Shown here: one piece after another, positions 32,366-41,132 of the stretch | Position numbering within the stretch: the first letter of the stretch is position 1 | Layout: each line of letters begins with the position of its first letter | Assembly (NCBI GenBank): GCA_028718565.1 | Contig: JAQULO010000006.1 | Coordinates: forward strand, 1 to 55,985 | Reading direction: 5' to 3' | Length of the DNA: 55,985 nt | From: Syntrophales bacterium | GTDB lineage: Bacteria; Desulfobacterota; Syntrophia; Syntrophales; UBA2210 | Notes under the pieces: model-generated | What the model saw: the letters and a program-made list of their open reading frames with translations, nothing else | Told to the model about the DNA's origin: nothing | Databases searched by the model: none | Program-made: the position numbers and the translations under genes

Positions 32366-32926
32366 ATGAAGGTCATCGGTGCCATCGGGCAAAACGGTTC
32401 GGGGAAGGACGAGGTCCTAAAATATCTAAAGGCCACCTGCAGAGTCCCCTTCTTCTCCACCGGCGACATGGTAAGAGAGATTGCGGGCAAGGAAGGGGTG
32501 GAGGCGACGCGGGACAACCTGCGCGCCATCTCGGAACGCTACTTCCGCGAACGGGGCGAGGGGTGCTTCGTCAGACTCCTGGCGGAGAAGATCGGCAGGG
32601 AAGAGGCTCAAATTGTCGGAATCAGCGGGATACGATCGCTTGCCGATGTCACCATCCTGAAAGATTTTTTCGGAGATGATTTTATCCTGATACACGTTAC
32701 GATGAATGATCCCAGGCAGCGCTACGAGCGGATGGTTACGAGGGGCGAAGAGCGCGACCCCCACAGCTATGAACAGTTTCTGGCCCTGGACAGGGCGGAA
32801 GAGGACCTCTTTCATGTCGAAGAAGCGGGGCGGCAGGCGAACTATTCCATAGCCAACAACGGCACCCTTGCCGACCTGCACCGGGCCATCGACCAGCTCG
32901 TAAGTGACAAGGGCATCCTGAAATAA
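32366..32926 (+). CDS. UPF0200-like nucleoside/nucleotide kinase family protein
   Basis: This 186-residue P-loop protein has MKVIGAIGQNGSGKDEVLKY at the N-terminus (Walker A GQNGSGKD), then FFSTGDMVREIAGKEGVE, SGIRSLADVTIL and a lid-like segment RYERMVTRGEERDPHSYEQF. This resembles the UPF0200/dephospho-CoA kinase-like branch known from archaea more than the canonical CoaE, which is present separately at 40500-41132. The substrate is unknown, probably a nucleotide. TAAGGAGG is seven bases before the ATG. It is separated from the previous operon by the terminator. Confidence 0.8.
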   Translation: MKVIGAIGQNGSGKDEVLKYLKATCRVPFFSTGDMVREIAGKEGVEATRDNLRAISERYFRERGEGCFVRLLAEKIGREEAQIVGISGIRSLADVTILKDFFGDDFILIHVTMNDPRQRYERMVTRGEERDPHSYEQFLALDRAEEDLFHVEEAGRQANYSIANNGTLADLHRAIDQLVSDKGILK

Positions 32927-33169
32927 TAAATAACAGATCGGCACCTTTTTCGAGTTTATCAACGGGTGTTTCATAATTTAATCAATCACATCTGTAGGGT
33001 TCGATCTTGCCGTTTATCTGCGGCCGGTACGAGATCGTCATATCTCATAGATGAGTTTTCCCTTTATAAAACAGATCAAATGAGTTACCTGGTTACTGAG
33101 CATCTACACGTAGTCCTGCCCGGCAACAAAGTCAGAGGCGTATGAAAAGAGGAATCAGGAGGTTCCGTA

Positions 33170-33646
33170 ATGATCGATCTTGCAAAGAAGTTTTTTGGAA
33201 AAAGTACAAAAAGTGCCCCCGCAGGGAGGGAAGAGGCCGTTCATGATCTTCGAATCGCGACCTGTGCCCTCCTGCTTGAAATGTCTCAGATAGACGGTGA
33301 GTTCAGCGAGTCCGAGAGAGAGGACATCATTTCCATCATTAAGAGGGATTATGGGTCGGACGATGAACATGTCACCGCGATCATTGAGGCTGCCGATAAA
33401 GAGTTGAAGGAAAGTCTGGATCTGTGGCAGTTTACCAATCTTATCAATCAAAATTACACACAAGAGGAAAAGATAAAGATAATCGAAACGGTCTGGCATA
33501 TTGCCTACACGGATGGCAGGCTCGACAAGCATGAGGATTTTCTTGTTCATAAACTGGCTAATCTGCTCCGCCTGACTCACCGGCAGCTCATTGACGCCAA
33601 GGTAAAGGTGCGCGAAGTTATCGGGATCGACGGCGGAAGTCGGTGA
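33170..33646 (+). CDS. TerB-family protein
   Basis: This 158-residue protein is mostly one TerB-like helical domain (residues 25-150): LRIATCALLLEMSQIDGEFS, the E(S/R)E-rich helix ESEREDIISIIKRDYG, then TVWHIAYTDGRLDKHEDFLV. The acidic residues in the two DGxxxxxE loops are conserved in TerB domains and bind divalent metal. Its biological role outside tellurite-resistance operons is unclear; no other ter genes are near. AGGAGG precedes the ATG. It seems monocistronic. Confidence 0.85.
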   Translation: MIDLAKKFFGKSTKSAPAGREEAVHDLRIATCALLLEMSQIDGEFSESEREDIISIIKRDYGSDDEHVTAIIEAADKELKESLDLWQFTNLINQNYTQEEKIKIIETVWHIAYTDGRLDKHEDFLVHKLANLLRLTHRQLIDAKVKVREVIGIDGGSR

Positions 33647-33656
33647 GGCTTATTCA

Positions 33657-33684
33657 TTGACAACCGATGTACTTACTTTGTTAA
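33657..33684 (+). promoter_or_regulatory. Possible promoter for mprF
   Basis: TTGACA at 33657-33662 is perfect, but the -10 hexamer (TGTTAA, spacer 16) is poor. It lies about 60 bases before the mprF start. Confidence 0.3.
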
Positions 33685-33746
33685 CGAGTGATTACCATGG
33701 TGAAGACCATAAAAGAAGTGGCCTAAGCCCACAATAAAGAGGCGTC

Positions 33747-36302
33747 ATGAAAAAGGGGATAGTGAAGTACATCGAACCCGTACTGGGGGTCCTGCTCTTC
33801 ACGGCGGCGCTGTGGGTCCTTGACCGTGAGCTAAAATCCTATCATTTTAGCGATATCCTCCATCATCTGCACGCCATTCCCGGTCGCAGCATCGTTCTGG
33901 CCATAACCCTTACTACCCTGAGTTATCTTATCATGACCTTTTACGATGCCCTGGCGCTACGCTACCTGCGTCACCCCCTTCCTTACAGAAGGATTGCCCT
34001 TGCCTCATTCACCGGATATGCCTTCAGTAACAATCTTGGCCTCTCTCTTGTCGCGGGGGGTTCCGTCCGCTATCGGCTCTATTCTGCCTGGGGTTTCTCC
34101 GCAATGGAAATAGCCAAAGTGATCGCCTTTTGCAGTATCACACTCTGGCTTGGGTTTTTTCTCCTCGGTGGTGTCGTGTTTCTCTGCGAACCCTTAGTGA
34201 TTCCTGAAATCCTGCACCTTCCATTTACCTCCGTCAAACTCCTGGGCGTGCTCTTTCTTGCCCTTGTGGCATCCTATCTGATCCTGAGCCTGATCCACAA
34301 AACGCCTTTTAAAATCAAGGATTGGGAGTTTACCCTGCCTTCGTCCCGCTTTTTTCTCGGCCAGATAGCGGTCGCCCTTTTGGATTGGGTTCTGGCGGGA
34401 GCTGTCCTTTTCGTCCTTCTCCCTGCCTCACCGCAATTGAATTTTATGTATTTTACGGGATTTTATCTTCTCGCCCAGGTCGCGGGCCTTGCAAGCCAGA
34501 TACCGGGGGGGCTCGGTATATTCGAAACAGTGATGATGCTCCTCCTGACTCCCGTACTCCCCGGACCGGTTGTGTTCGGATCCCTTGTGGCGTACCGGGG
34601 ACTCTACTACCTTCTGCCCCTCCTCATGGCGGCCGTCCTCCTGGGAATCGAGGAGATTATCCTCAGGAAAGAAGGGTTCTTCAAGATAGCCGGGGCAGTC
34701 GTCGCGTGGGTACCCTCGATGGTGGCGAATATATTTGCCTTCATCACCTTTGTGGGAGGCGCCATTCTCCTTTTTTCCGGAGCGACACCGGGACAGGCCA
34801 CCAGGCTGGCATGGATCAATGATTTGCTCCCCCTCCCGATCATCGAGGCTTCACACTTTCTCGCCAGTCTTGTCGGCGCTGGACTCCTGCTGCTGGCCAG
34901 AGGCCTCCAACGCCGGATTGACAGCGCTTACGTACTGACCGCTGTCCTCCTAGGAGGTGGTATCGCCTTTTCACTTGTCAAAGGCCTGGATTACGAAGAA
35001 GCGATTGCCTTGACAATCATGCTCGGCGCCCTCCTCAGTTGCCGAAAGTGTTTTTATCGTAAGGCATCCCTTGTGAGCGGCCCCTTCACCCCCGGTTGGA
35101 TCGCCGCTATTATTCTCGTCGTACTCACTTCGATATGGCTCGGATTATTTGCCTACAAGCATGTGGAATATTCGAACGAACTCTGGTGGCATTTCACCCT
35201 TGCCGGCCATGCGCCCCGTTTTCTCCGGGCCACCGTCGGCATATTCGTGATGCTGTTCTTTTTTGCTACCGCTCATCTGCTCCGTCCCCTGCCGGCGAGA
35301 CCCTCGCGGCCTTCGGCGGAAGACATGGAGCAGGGTGCCTCCATTGCCCGGCAATCACCGAAGACCTACGCCAACCTTTCCCTGCTACAGGACAAAACGT
35401 TCCTTTTCAGTAAAAGCAGAAAATCATTTATCATGTACCGAATCGAGGGGAGGAGTTGGATCGCCATGGGAGATCCCATAGGTCAGGCCGAAGAATTTTC
35501 CGAACTGGTGTGGCAGTTTCGCGAACTCTGCGAAGAGTACGATGGATGGCCTGTCTTTTACGAAGTGGACGGGGAAAAGCTCCCTCTTTACCTTGATCTC
35601 GGCCTCACGTTCCTGAAACTCGGCATGGAGGGCCGCGTCAACCTTGATAGTTTTTCCCTTGAGGGAAGCGCCCGTAAAAACCTGCGGCATACCCGGCACA
35701 AGCTTGAAAAAGAGGGCTGCCTCTTTGAGGTGATTCCCGCCGGGCAGGTTGCTTCGTTTCTGCCCGAATTGAAAAGTATTTCCGATGGATGGCTCGCAGA
35801 AAAAAATACCCGGGAAAAAGGATTCTCTCTCGGGTTTTTCCAGGAAGCTTACCTGAGCCGCTTTCCCGTAAGCGTGGCTAAAAAGGATGGGAAGATCATT
35901 GCCTTCGCCAATCTCTGGGAGGGAGCACAAAAGGAGGAACTCTCGATCGACCTTATGCGTTCTACTCCCGGGGCGCCTGAAGGCATCATGGAGTACTTAT
36001 TTATTGAGATACTGCTCTGGGGGAAGGCGCAGGAATACCGTTGGTTCAGTCTGGGCATGGCCCCTCTGTCGGGGCTTGAGGCGCGAGAGCTGGCACCGCT
36101 CTGGAACCGGATGGGAGCTTTTATATTCCAGTACGGAGAACATTTTTATAATTTCCAGGGATTGCGGCGCTACAAGGAAAAGTTCGATCCCGAATGGAGA
36201 CCGAAATATCTGGCGTCACCAGGAGGCTTTGCCCTCCCCAGGATTTTCACCAACCTCGCGTCCCTGATTTCAGGCGGACTTACGGGAACAATATCAAAAT
36301 AA
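33747..36302 (+). CDS. mprF: Phosphatidylglycerol aminoacyltransferase/flippase (MprF)
   Basis: This 851-residue bifunctional enzyme has an N-terminal membrane half (residues 1-510, about 14 helices) that flips lipid; it includes LASFTGYAFSNNLGLSLVAG and GGSVRYRLYSAWGFS, typical of the flippase. The C-terminal cytoplasmic domain (residues 530-840, DUF2156) transfers an amino acid from its tRNA to phosphatidylglycerol: WIAMGDPIGQAEEFSELVWQ, KNLRHTRHKLEKEGCLFEV, SDGWLAEKNTREKGFSLG and LIFQYGEHFYNF-type C-terminal motifs. Positive charging of the surface lowers sensitivity to cationic peptides. Whether lysine or alanine is the substrate cannot be told. A dehydrogenase that could make glycerol-3-phosphate is 420 bases downstream. 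Confidence 0.9.
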   Translation: MKKGIVKYIEPVLGVLLFTAALWVLDRELKSYHFSDILHHLHAIPGRSIVLAITLTTLSYLIMTFYDALALRYLRHPLPYRRIALASFTGYAFSNNLGLSLVAGGSVRYRLYSAWGFSAMEIAKVIAFCSITLWLGFFLLGGVVFLCEPLVIPEILHLPFTSVKLLGVLFLALVASYLILSLIHKTPFKIKDWEFTLPSSRFFLGQIAVALLDWVLAGAVLFVLLPASPQLNFMYFTGFYLLAQVAGLASQIPGGLGIFETVMMLLLTPVLPGPVVFGSLVAYRGLYYLLPLLMAAVLLGIEEIILRKEGFFKIAGAVVAWVPSMVANIFAFITFVGGAILLFSGATPGQATRLAWINDLLPLPIIEASHFLASLVGAGLLLLARGLQRRIDSAYVLTAVLLGGGIAFSLVKGLDYEEAIALTIMLGALLSCRKCFYRKASLVSGPFTPGWIAAIILVVLTSIWLGLFAYKHVEYSNELWWHFTLAGHAPRFLRATVGIFVMLFFFATAHLLRPLPARPSRPSAEDMEQGASIARQSPKTYANLSLLQDKTFLFSKSRKSFIMYRIEGRSWIAMGDPIGQAEEFSELVWQFRELCEEYDGWPVFYEVDGEKLPLYLDLGLTFLKLGMEGRVNLDSFSLEGSARKNLRHTRHKLEKEGCLFEVIPAGQVASFLPELKSISDGWLAEKNTREKGFSLGFFQEAYLSRFPVSVAKKDGKIIAFANLWEGAQKEELSIDLMRSTPGAPEGIMEYLFIEILLWGKAQEYRWFSLGMAPLSGLEARELAPLWNRMGAFIFQYGEHFYNFQGLRRYKEKFDPEWRPKYLASPGGFALPRIFTNLASLISGGLTGTISK

Positions 36303-36545
36303 GGGACTCGAATTCCTATGCTCCCCGTGAAAACAGCTCTTCACGGGCTGGTGCCCGCCTGGAAAGCGCTTGTGAAGCCGGAGGTGAAATCTTCTTAAGT
36401 GGCACCTGGAGCGGACGGGGAAGAAGCACCCGTCACCGGAGGGCGACCTGTTCCCCCGTGCCGACAATGAGCGAAAGCAGTGACTGCCTAAAACAGATCT
36501 CCTTCATTTCATTTATATCCCGTCATACGCAATCTATTTCGGTTG
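36303..36545 (+). other. Intergenic region after mprF
   Basis: There is no gene here. A hairpin with 8-bp arms (CCCGTGAA at 36324-36331 and TTCACGGG at 36340-36347) is 22 bases after the mprF stop, but it has no T-run, so it is not a typical terminator. GC-rich sequence follows that folds easily, and no known riboswitch core is visible. Confidence 0.5.
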
Positions 36546-36574
36546 TTGACAAAACGTCATTATCCTACTATTCT
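36546..36574 (+). promoter_or_regulatory. Sigma-70-type promoter of the GpsA-like gene
   Basis: TTGACA (36546-36551), a 17-base spacer and TATTCT (36569-36574). Both boxes are good. The start codon at 36722 is about 150 bases downstream, leaving a long leader without an obvious regulatory fold. Confidence 0.6.
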
Positions 36575-36721
36575 GCGACACCTCAGATGTAACCAGTCGG
36601 CTTTGCCGTGAAAACTAAAAAAGTCCCGATCCGCCGTGCCACCGGGATAAATCCAGGCACGATTTTCTTCGGTCCGCGGAACTTGCATCGAGTTGGTTAA
36701 GGTTTTTGAGGAGATATGCAA

Positions 36722-37897
36722 ATGGATCCATCCAGAGTGGCAATCATCGGACCCGGGAGACTCGGAACTTCCTTTGCCTACAAGTTCAGACGCGACGGCA
36801 AGGAGGTAACCATCTACTACCACGATGCCGATGTCTGCGCTGAGATCAACAGTACCCATCTCAATCCTCGGCACCTGACGGATGATCTTGCCCGGATGAT
36901 GGGGGGCAGGGATAAGGTTCCCCTGCTATCGAAGGTCCTCGCAACTAATGACCTGGAAAAGGTCATCAAGGAGAATGACTTTATTTTCCTTTCGATAACC
37001 ATGAGCAGGCTCAGGGATCTGCTGAGCCATCTGAGTCCCCTGATCGCAAAAAAGAGCGGAAAGACATGTCTTGTATCACCAATAAAGGGCCTAACCTCGA
37101 ATGAAAAGACCAGCGAACTGATAACCCCGTCTCAGATGATAAAGAACCACCTCTTCGACCTCAAACATAAATTTGATATCGTCTGTATCGGAGGCCCGTT
37201 TTTCGACGTAGACATCGCAATGGGCAGACCGGTCTGTGTGACGGCAGCGGGAGAAAAACAGGTGACAAAGCCATTTATCCACAACTTTCTTAACCTGAAC
37301 CGCAGGGAACTGAGTTCTTTTTACAATTTCGACATGGTGGGGATCGAGGCGTGCGGTGCCCTGAAAAACATCGTGGCGAATATAAAGGGGGTATCAGACC
37401 AACTGAACCTGGGAAGTTCCCTGCCTGGAACCATCTTCGCAAGGGCCGGCGTCGAGACAAGATCCCTGTCAAAACTGTTGGGAGGAAGTTTCCAGGCATT
37501 TCACAGCCAGGCGGGTGTCGGCGACATGTACGTCACCCTTTCATCCGAAGCCAGCAAAAACTATCGGTACGGTAGATATTTCTACGACTTACTTAACGGC
37601 AACCCTATAGAAACGGATATCCGATCCCGTAAAAAAATTGATGGAACCCCGGAGGGGCCGGACACGATAAAGAACGTCCACCGGTATCTTGAAAAGAAAA
37701 ACATGTACAGCCCCCTGTTTCACTGCGCCCACAAGATATTTCACGAATCGACCAGTAGAGATGAGATACCGGAGCATATCATACAGGCGTGCCAATTCGA
37801 CAAACGGAATAAGGAATACATCGGCCCTCTTTCAAAGCTGTTCTATAGGTTGTTTCCCAACACCTGGTACAGGAGACACAAGGGAATCTTCTCTTAG
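36722..37897 (+). CDS. NAD(P)-dependent glycerol-3-phosphate dehydrogenase-like protein
   Basis: This 391-residue protein resembles GpsA. Its N-terminal Rossmann domain has RVAIIGPGRLGTSFAYKFRR (GxGxxG as GPGRLG), DFIFLSITMSRLRDLLSHL and SPIKGLTSNEKTSELI. The C-terminal domain shows GIEACGALKNIVANIKGVSD, with the catalytic lysine of GALKN, and AGVGDMYVTLSSEASKNYRY. The family is usually about 330 residues; the extra 60 residues are at the C-terminus (IQACQFDKRNKEYIG...). It may make sn-glycerol-3-phosphate, but divergent residues leave substrate and cofactor open. The start is placed at the second ATG (36722), eight bases after GAGGAG; the ATG at 36716 is too near the ribosome site. Confidence 0.8.
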   Translation: MDPSRVAIIGPGRLGTSFAYKFRRDGKEVTIYYHDADVCAEINSTHLNPRHLTDDLARMMGGRDKVPLLSKVLATNDLEKVIKENDFIFLSITMSRLRDLLSHLSPLIAKKSGKTCLVSPIKGLTSNEKTSELITPSQMIKNHLFDLKHKFDIVCIGGPFFDVDIAMGRPVCVTAAGEKQVTKPFIHNFLNLNRRELSSFYNFDMVGIEACGALKNIVANIKGVSDQLNLGSSLPGTIFARAGVETRSLSKLLGGSFQAFHSQAGVGDMYVTLSSEASKNYRYGRYFYDLLNGNPIETDIRSRKKIDGTPEGPDTIKNVHRYLEKKNMYSPLFHCAHKIFHESTSRDEIPEHIIQACQFDKRNKEYIGPLSKLFYRLFPNTWYRRHKGIFS

Positions 37898-37911
37898 GTC
37901 TCGCGTAAATA

Positions 37912-38772
37912 CTACTCGGCTACCCGCAAGTGCAGCGTATTACCCACGACCGGGGTACGTCTCCCGGTTTTTTCCCTGATAGCGTCCAACCTTTCGAGAT
38001 ATTCGTTCTTGCGATCCATACCATTATACCGGGCGATATCGTCAATCAAAAGATTCACATGGGGCAGGATGTCCACACCACAGCGGTTCAGTTGCTTCGT
38101 ATTTGCCCTGTCAAGTGTAAGGATAGAGTAGTAGGTGAGCAAGATCCGGACCTGAGGGGCCCTCCGGAACAGGTACGCCTTCCCGGACATGGTATCCAGG
38201 AAGAAAACGGCATACTCGTAAAGGCCACCCATCGCGTCCTCCTTCCGCTGCGCCTCCCTCATACCCCATTCGTACAGCGCTGCCATGGTCCCCTCAATCC
38301 GCTCTTCCTCATTAGAGAGGATATCCAGCACCAGCGACACATCCCTCTTCCCCATAACCCTGAGCAAATGTGCCATATTGTTCCTCAGTACGGAGAGATC
38401 ATTCGTTTCGCCCGATACTATGGGGAGACGCGAGGAGAGGTTCGAGGCAATGCCCAGAAAATGCCGGTAGGATCCATCCGTGAGATTGTAGGCCTTTACG
38501 TACTCCTGCGTGTCGAGGTAGGCAAAAAACTCCTCTACTCTTTCCTGCACAATATCATGGTCGGGTTTTTTGGCATCGGACAGCCGGGGGGGCTCCTCCT
38601 TCGAGGGGGGGATCTCTATCTTTTTTCTGACGCTCTCACCGCGGCTTTTGGGTTCCTCTTGCAGCACCGTTTTTTCGCCGGGGAGGAATGAATCTCTGTA
38701 CAGGAAGAGCACAAAGACAAGGGCCAGAATCACTCCTGCCACAGCAATGACAACCCACCTGCTTTTTCTCAT
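37912..38772 (-). CDS. Membrane-anchored protein of unknown function
   Basis: This 286-residue protein begins MRKSRWVVIAVAGVILALVF with one transmembrane helix (residues 5-25), a charged linker rich in Glu, Lys and Pro (residues 35-70) and a mostly helical domain outside the membrane. Recognisable segments are VEEFFAYLDTQEYVKAYNLT (about 78-97) and a long helical run to the C-terminus. I do not recognise the family. The ATG at 38772 has GAGGAG six bases away; the frame is open 16 codons further upstream. It is convergent with the GpsA-like gene (14 bases between stops). Confidence 0.7.
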   Translation of the reverse strand: MRKSRWVVIAVAGVILALVFVLFLYRDSFLPGEKTVLQEEPKSRGESVRKKIEIPPSKEEPPRLSDAKKPDHDIVQERVEEFFAYLDTQEYVKAYNLTDGSYRHFLGIASNLSSRLPIVSGETNDLSVLRNNMAHLLRVMGKRDVSLVLDILSNEEERIEGTMAALYEWGMREAQRKEDAMGGLYEYAVFFLDTMSGKAYLFRRAPQVRILLTYYSILTLDRANTKQLNRCGVDILPHVNLLIDDIARYNGMDRKNEYLERLDAIREKTGRRTPVVGNTLHLRVAE

Positions 38773-38902
38773 CACCAACTCCTCTTTAGAAAATTCGGTT
38801 TGGACAGACACCTTCGGCATAGTATACCAGGATTGACAGTAAGTAAATCCATAAGAAAAGATTATTCCCCTTCCAAGATCGGCGGCATAGCCCCGGCATT
38901 TT

Positions 38903-38917
38903 GGTTGACAGTCAACC
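38903..38917. repeat. Palindrome in the rmlB upstream region
   Basis: GGTTGACAGTCAACC is a perfect 7-bp inverted repeat around a central base, 28 bases before the rmlB start, and includes a TTGACA hexamer. It may be an operator overlapping a -35 box; I see no good -10 box at the right distance. Confidence 0.35.
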
Positions 38918-38944
38918 GATAATTGAGGTAGTCATGCTGGAAAA

Positions 38945-40027
38945 ATGAGGGATGGGGTGGTGAAACGGGTGGACGTACAAAATCTGATGGTCACAGGCGG
39001 GTGCGGTTTCATAGGGAGCAACTTCATACGTTATCTTATGGAGCGGGCTGATTTCACAGGGAGAATCGTAAATGTGGACAAGCTCACCTATGCCGGAAAC
39101 CCTGACAACCTCAAGGGGATAGAAGATGACTACCCGGACAGGTACCTGTTCGAAAGGGCGGATATCTGTGATTTCGAATGTATGGAAGAGATCTTCTCCC
39201 GCCACGGGATAGACGCTGTATGCCACTTCGCCGCTGAATCGCACGTGGACCGGTCAATAAAGGACCCCGGGTCCTTCATCTACACGAATATCGTCGGCAC
39301 CTTCAACCTGTTGGAGGCGGCCCGCGCCCATTGCGAAAGTTTCGTTCTTTTTCACCACATCAGTACTGACGAGGTATACGGAAGCCTCGGTGCGGAGGGC
39401 CTGTTCACAGAGACCACTCCTTACCGCCCCAACAGCCCATACTCCGCGGCAAAGGCCTCGTCCGACCACCTGGTGCGAGCCTACGGCGCAACCTACGGGC
39501 TTCCCATTACCGTCTCCAACTGTTCAAACAACTACGGCCCCTACCAGTTTCCCGAGAAATTGATCCCCCTTATCATACTGAATGCGAAAGAGAGGGAAAA
39601 GCTCCCTGTCTACGGCGACGGCAGGAATGTCAGGGACTGGCTCTATGTGAAAGATCACTGCGCCGCCATCTGGACGATCATGAAATCGGGCAGGAGGGGG
39701 GAGACATACAACATCGGCGGCAATATGGAGATGGAGAACATCACCATCGTGGAGATGATCTGCGATACCCTGGATGCAAGAAAAGGCCTCGAAACGGGCA
39801 CCCCCCGGAGAGAACTAATCACCTTCGTCAAGGACAGACCCGGTCATGACCGGCGCTACGCCATCGATTTCACAAAGCTGCAAACCGAACTGGGTTGGAC
39901 GCCGGGAGAGTCATTCGAATCGGGGATCAGAAAGACGATATCCTGGTACCTGGAAAACAGCGAATGGGTGCGGCGCGTAAGAAATAACGAGTACCGCTCC
40001 TGGATATCAGAGCAGTATGGCGAGTAG
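38945..40027 (+). CDS. rmlB: dTDP-glucose 4,6-dehydratase
   Basis: This 360-residue extended short-chain dehydrogenase catalyses dehydration of dTDP-glucose to the 4-keto-6-deoxy sugar with bound NAD+. Motifs: nucleotide loop TGGCGFIGSNFIRYLM, HFAAESHVDRSIKDP, the catalytic ISTDEVYGS, PYSAAKASSDHLV (YxxxK) and NNYGPYQFPEKLIPLI. The start is uncertain: the ATG at 38945 gives 14 residues before the first strand; GTG codons four to five codons later are alternatives. No other rml genes lie nearby, which is unusual for a deoxysugar pathway. Confidence 0.92.
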   Translation: MRDGVVKRVDVQNLMVTGGCGFIGSNFIRYLMERADFTGRIVNVDKLTYAGNPDNLKGIEDDYPDRYLFERADICDFECMEEIFSRHGIDAVCHFAAESHVDRSIKDPGSFIYTNIVGTFNLLEAARAHCESFVLFHHISTDEVYGSLGAEGLFTETTPYRPNSPYSAAKASSDHLVRAYGATYGLPITVSNCSNNYGPYQFPEKLIPLIILNAKEREKLPVYGDGRNVRDWLYVKDHCAAIWTIMKSGRRGETYNIGGNMEMENITIVEMICDTLDARKGLETGTPRRELITFVKDRPGHDRRYAIDFTKLQTELGWTPGESFESGIRKTISWYLENSEWVRRVRNNEYRSWISEQYGE

Positions 40028-40063
40028 CGAGGCGCAGGGCTTCCTGGTTTCGGAGAGCTCCCC

Positions 40064-40399
40064 TCACTGATCGGCCGGTCTGGTATCCTCAACGACAAAG
40101 GGTGTGGAACGAACCCCGATGCTCCCCTTTCGCACCCAGATACGGCACATCTTAACGGACGTTCCTTCCGCGGTGACCAGATTCGGCAACTCCTCCACCC
40201 CGGCAACATCGGCGGAGGCAAATTCATAGTATGATATATTCGTGCTGAACGGGTCCGGGATAAGGATGATCTTGTCGACCGCGTAGGGATGCTTCTCAGG
40301 AGCTCCCATGAAGGAGACGTGACTCTTTCTGAAATCCTGGGGCTTGTACGTGTCTACCTCAAACCGTTCGGCATGCTTCAACAAGTTTTTTACCGTCAT
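40064..40399 (-). CDS. Conserved small protein of unknown function
   Basis: This 111-residue soluble protein begins MTVKNLLKHAERFEVDTYKP and contains SHVSFMGAPEKHPYAVDKII, LIPDPFSTNISYYEFASADV, LPNLVTAEGTSVKMCRIWVR and KGSIGVRSTPFVVEDTRPAD. I have the impression that similar 110-residue proteins occur in other Deltaproteobacteria, sometimes labelled as pyrophosphatase-like, but none of the motifs of a known pyrophosphatase is visible. The ATG at 40399 follows GGAGGGG; the frame is open 12 codons upstream. It stands alone between rmlB (convergent) and coaE (divergent). Confidence 0.65.
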   Translation of the reverse strand: MTVKNLLKHAERFEVDTYKPQDFRKSHVSFMGAPEKHPYAVDKIILIPDPFSTNISYYEFASADVAGVEELPNLVTAEGTSVKMCRIWVRKGSIGVRSTPFVVEDTRPADQ

Positions 40400-40499
40400 T
40401 TTCCCCTCCGACGCCTGTATACTTAATTTATTCATCCCAATATTGTCAAGCCTTCAATTTCTGTTTGATGGAAGACACGCCCTGTGCTAGAAGCGTCCC

Positions 40500-41132
40500 A
40501 TGATACGCATCGGACTGACAGGCGGAATAGGGAGTGGAAAATCAACCGTCGCTGACCTCTTCCGGAAAAGAGGCGCGCATATCATCGATCTTGACGTCAT
40601 CGCGCACCAGGTGGAAGAACCAGGCAGAGCGGCCTGGCAGGGGATCGTTGAATATTTCGGAAGGGAAATCCTGGACGCAGAGGGCAGAATAAACCGGGAG
40701 GCGCTCGGCGGGATTGTCTTCCGTGACAGAGCGAAGCTGGAAGAGCTGAACCGTATCGTGCATCCCGCCATATACGATGAACAGAGACGCAGGATCAACG
40801 ATATCCGCGGCAGGGACGGACAGGCCATCATCATATCGGATATCCCGCTTCTGATAGAGGGAGGGGGACACAAAAAGATGGATGTCGTGATTCTCGTGTA
40901 TGTGTCACCCGATGTGCAGATAGAACGGATTATGAAGAGAAACGGCTACACATACGAAGAGGCCAGGGACCGCCTCCATTCACAGATGCCCCTGGCCGAC
41001 AAGATACCCCTTGCCGACTTCGTCATATACAACGAAGGCACCCTGGAAGAGGCCGAGGCGGCCGTTGAAAAGATATGGAAAGAACTCTTAAAGAGAAACC
41101 GCTCGCAGAATGACAAGGAGATAAAACAATGA
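40500..41132 (+). CDS. coaE: Dephospho-CoA kinase
   Basis: This 210-residue P-loop kinase performs the last step of coenzyme A synthesis, phosphorylating dephospho-CoA at the ribose 3'-OH. Motifs: MIRIGLTGGIGSGKSTVADL (Walker A GGIGSGKS), HIIDLDVIAHQVEEPGRAAW and DIPLLIEGGGHKKMDVVILV, then the lid EEARDRLHSQM. The length is typical of the family (about 200). Its stop overlaps the start of the carbonic anhydrase-like gene by four bases. Confidence 0.95.
   Translation: MIRIGLTGGIGSGKSTVADLFRKRGAHIIDLDVIAHQVEEPGRAAWQGIVEYFGREILDAEGRINREALGGIVFRDRAKLEELNRIVHPAIYDEQRRRINDIRGRDGQAIIISDIPLLIEGGGHKKMDVVILVYVSPDVQIERIMKRNGYTYEEARDRLHSQMPLADKIPLADFVIYNEGTLEEAEAAVEKIWKELLKRNRSQNDKEIKQ

Noticed and set aside
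32366-32926. Second dephospho-CoA kinase
   Set aside because: It lacks the CoaE motifs and canonical coaE is at 40500-41132; UPF0200-like kinase is a better description.
36303-36545. Structured RNA or riboswitch upstream of the GpsA-like gene
   Set aside because: There is a hairpin and GC-rich sequence, but no conserved core of a known class is recognisable and the promoter lies downstream of it.
38903-38917. TTGACA within the palindrome as the rmlB promoter
   Set aside because: No acceptable -10 hexamer at 16-18 bases; kept only as a possible operator.
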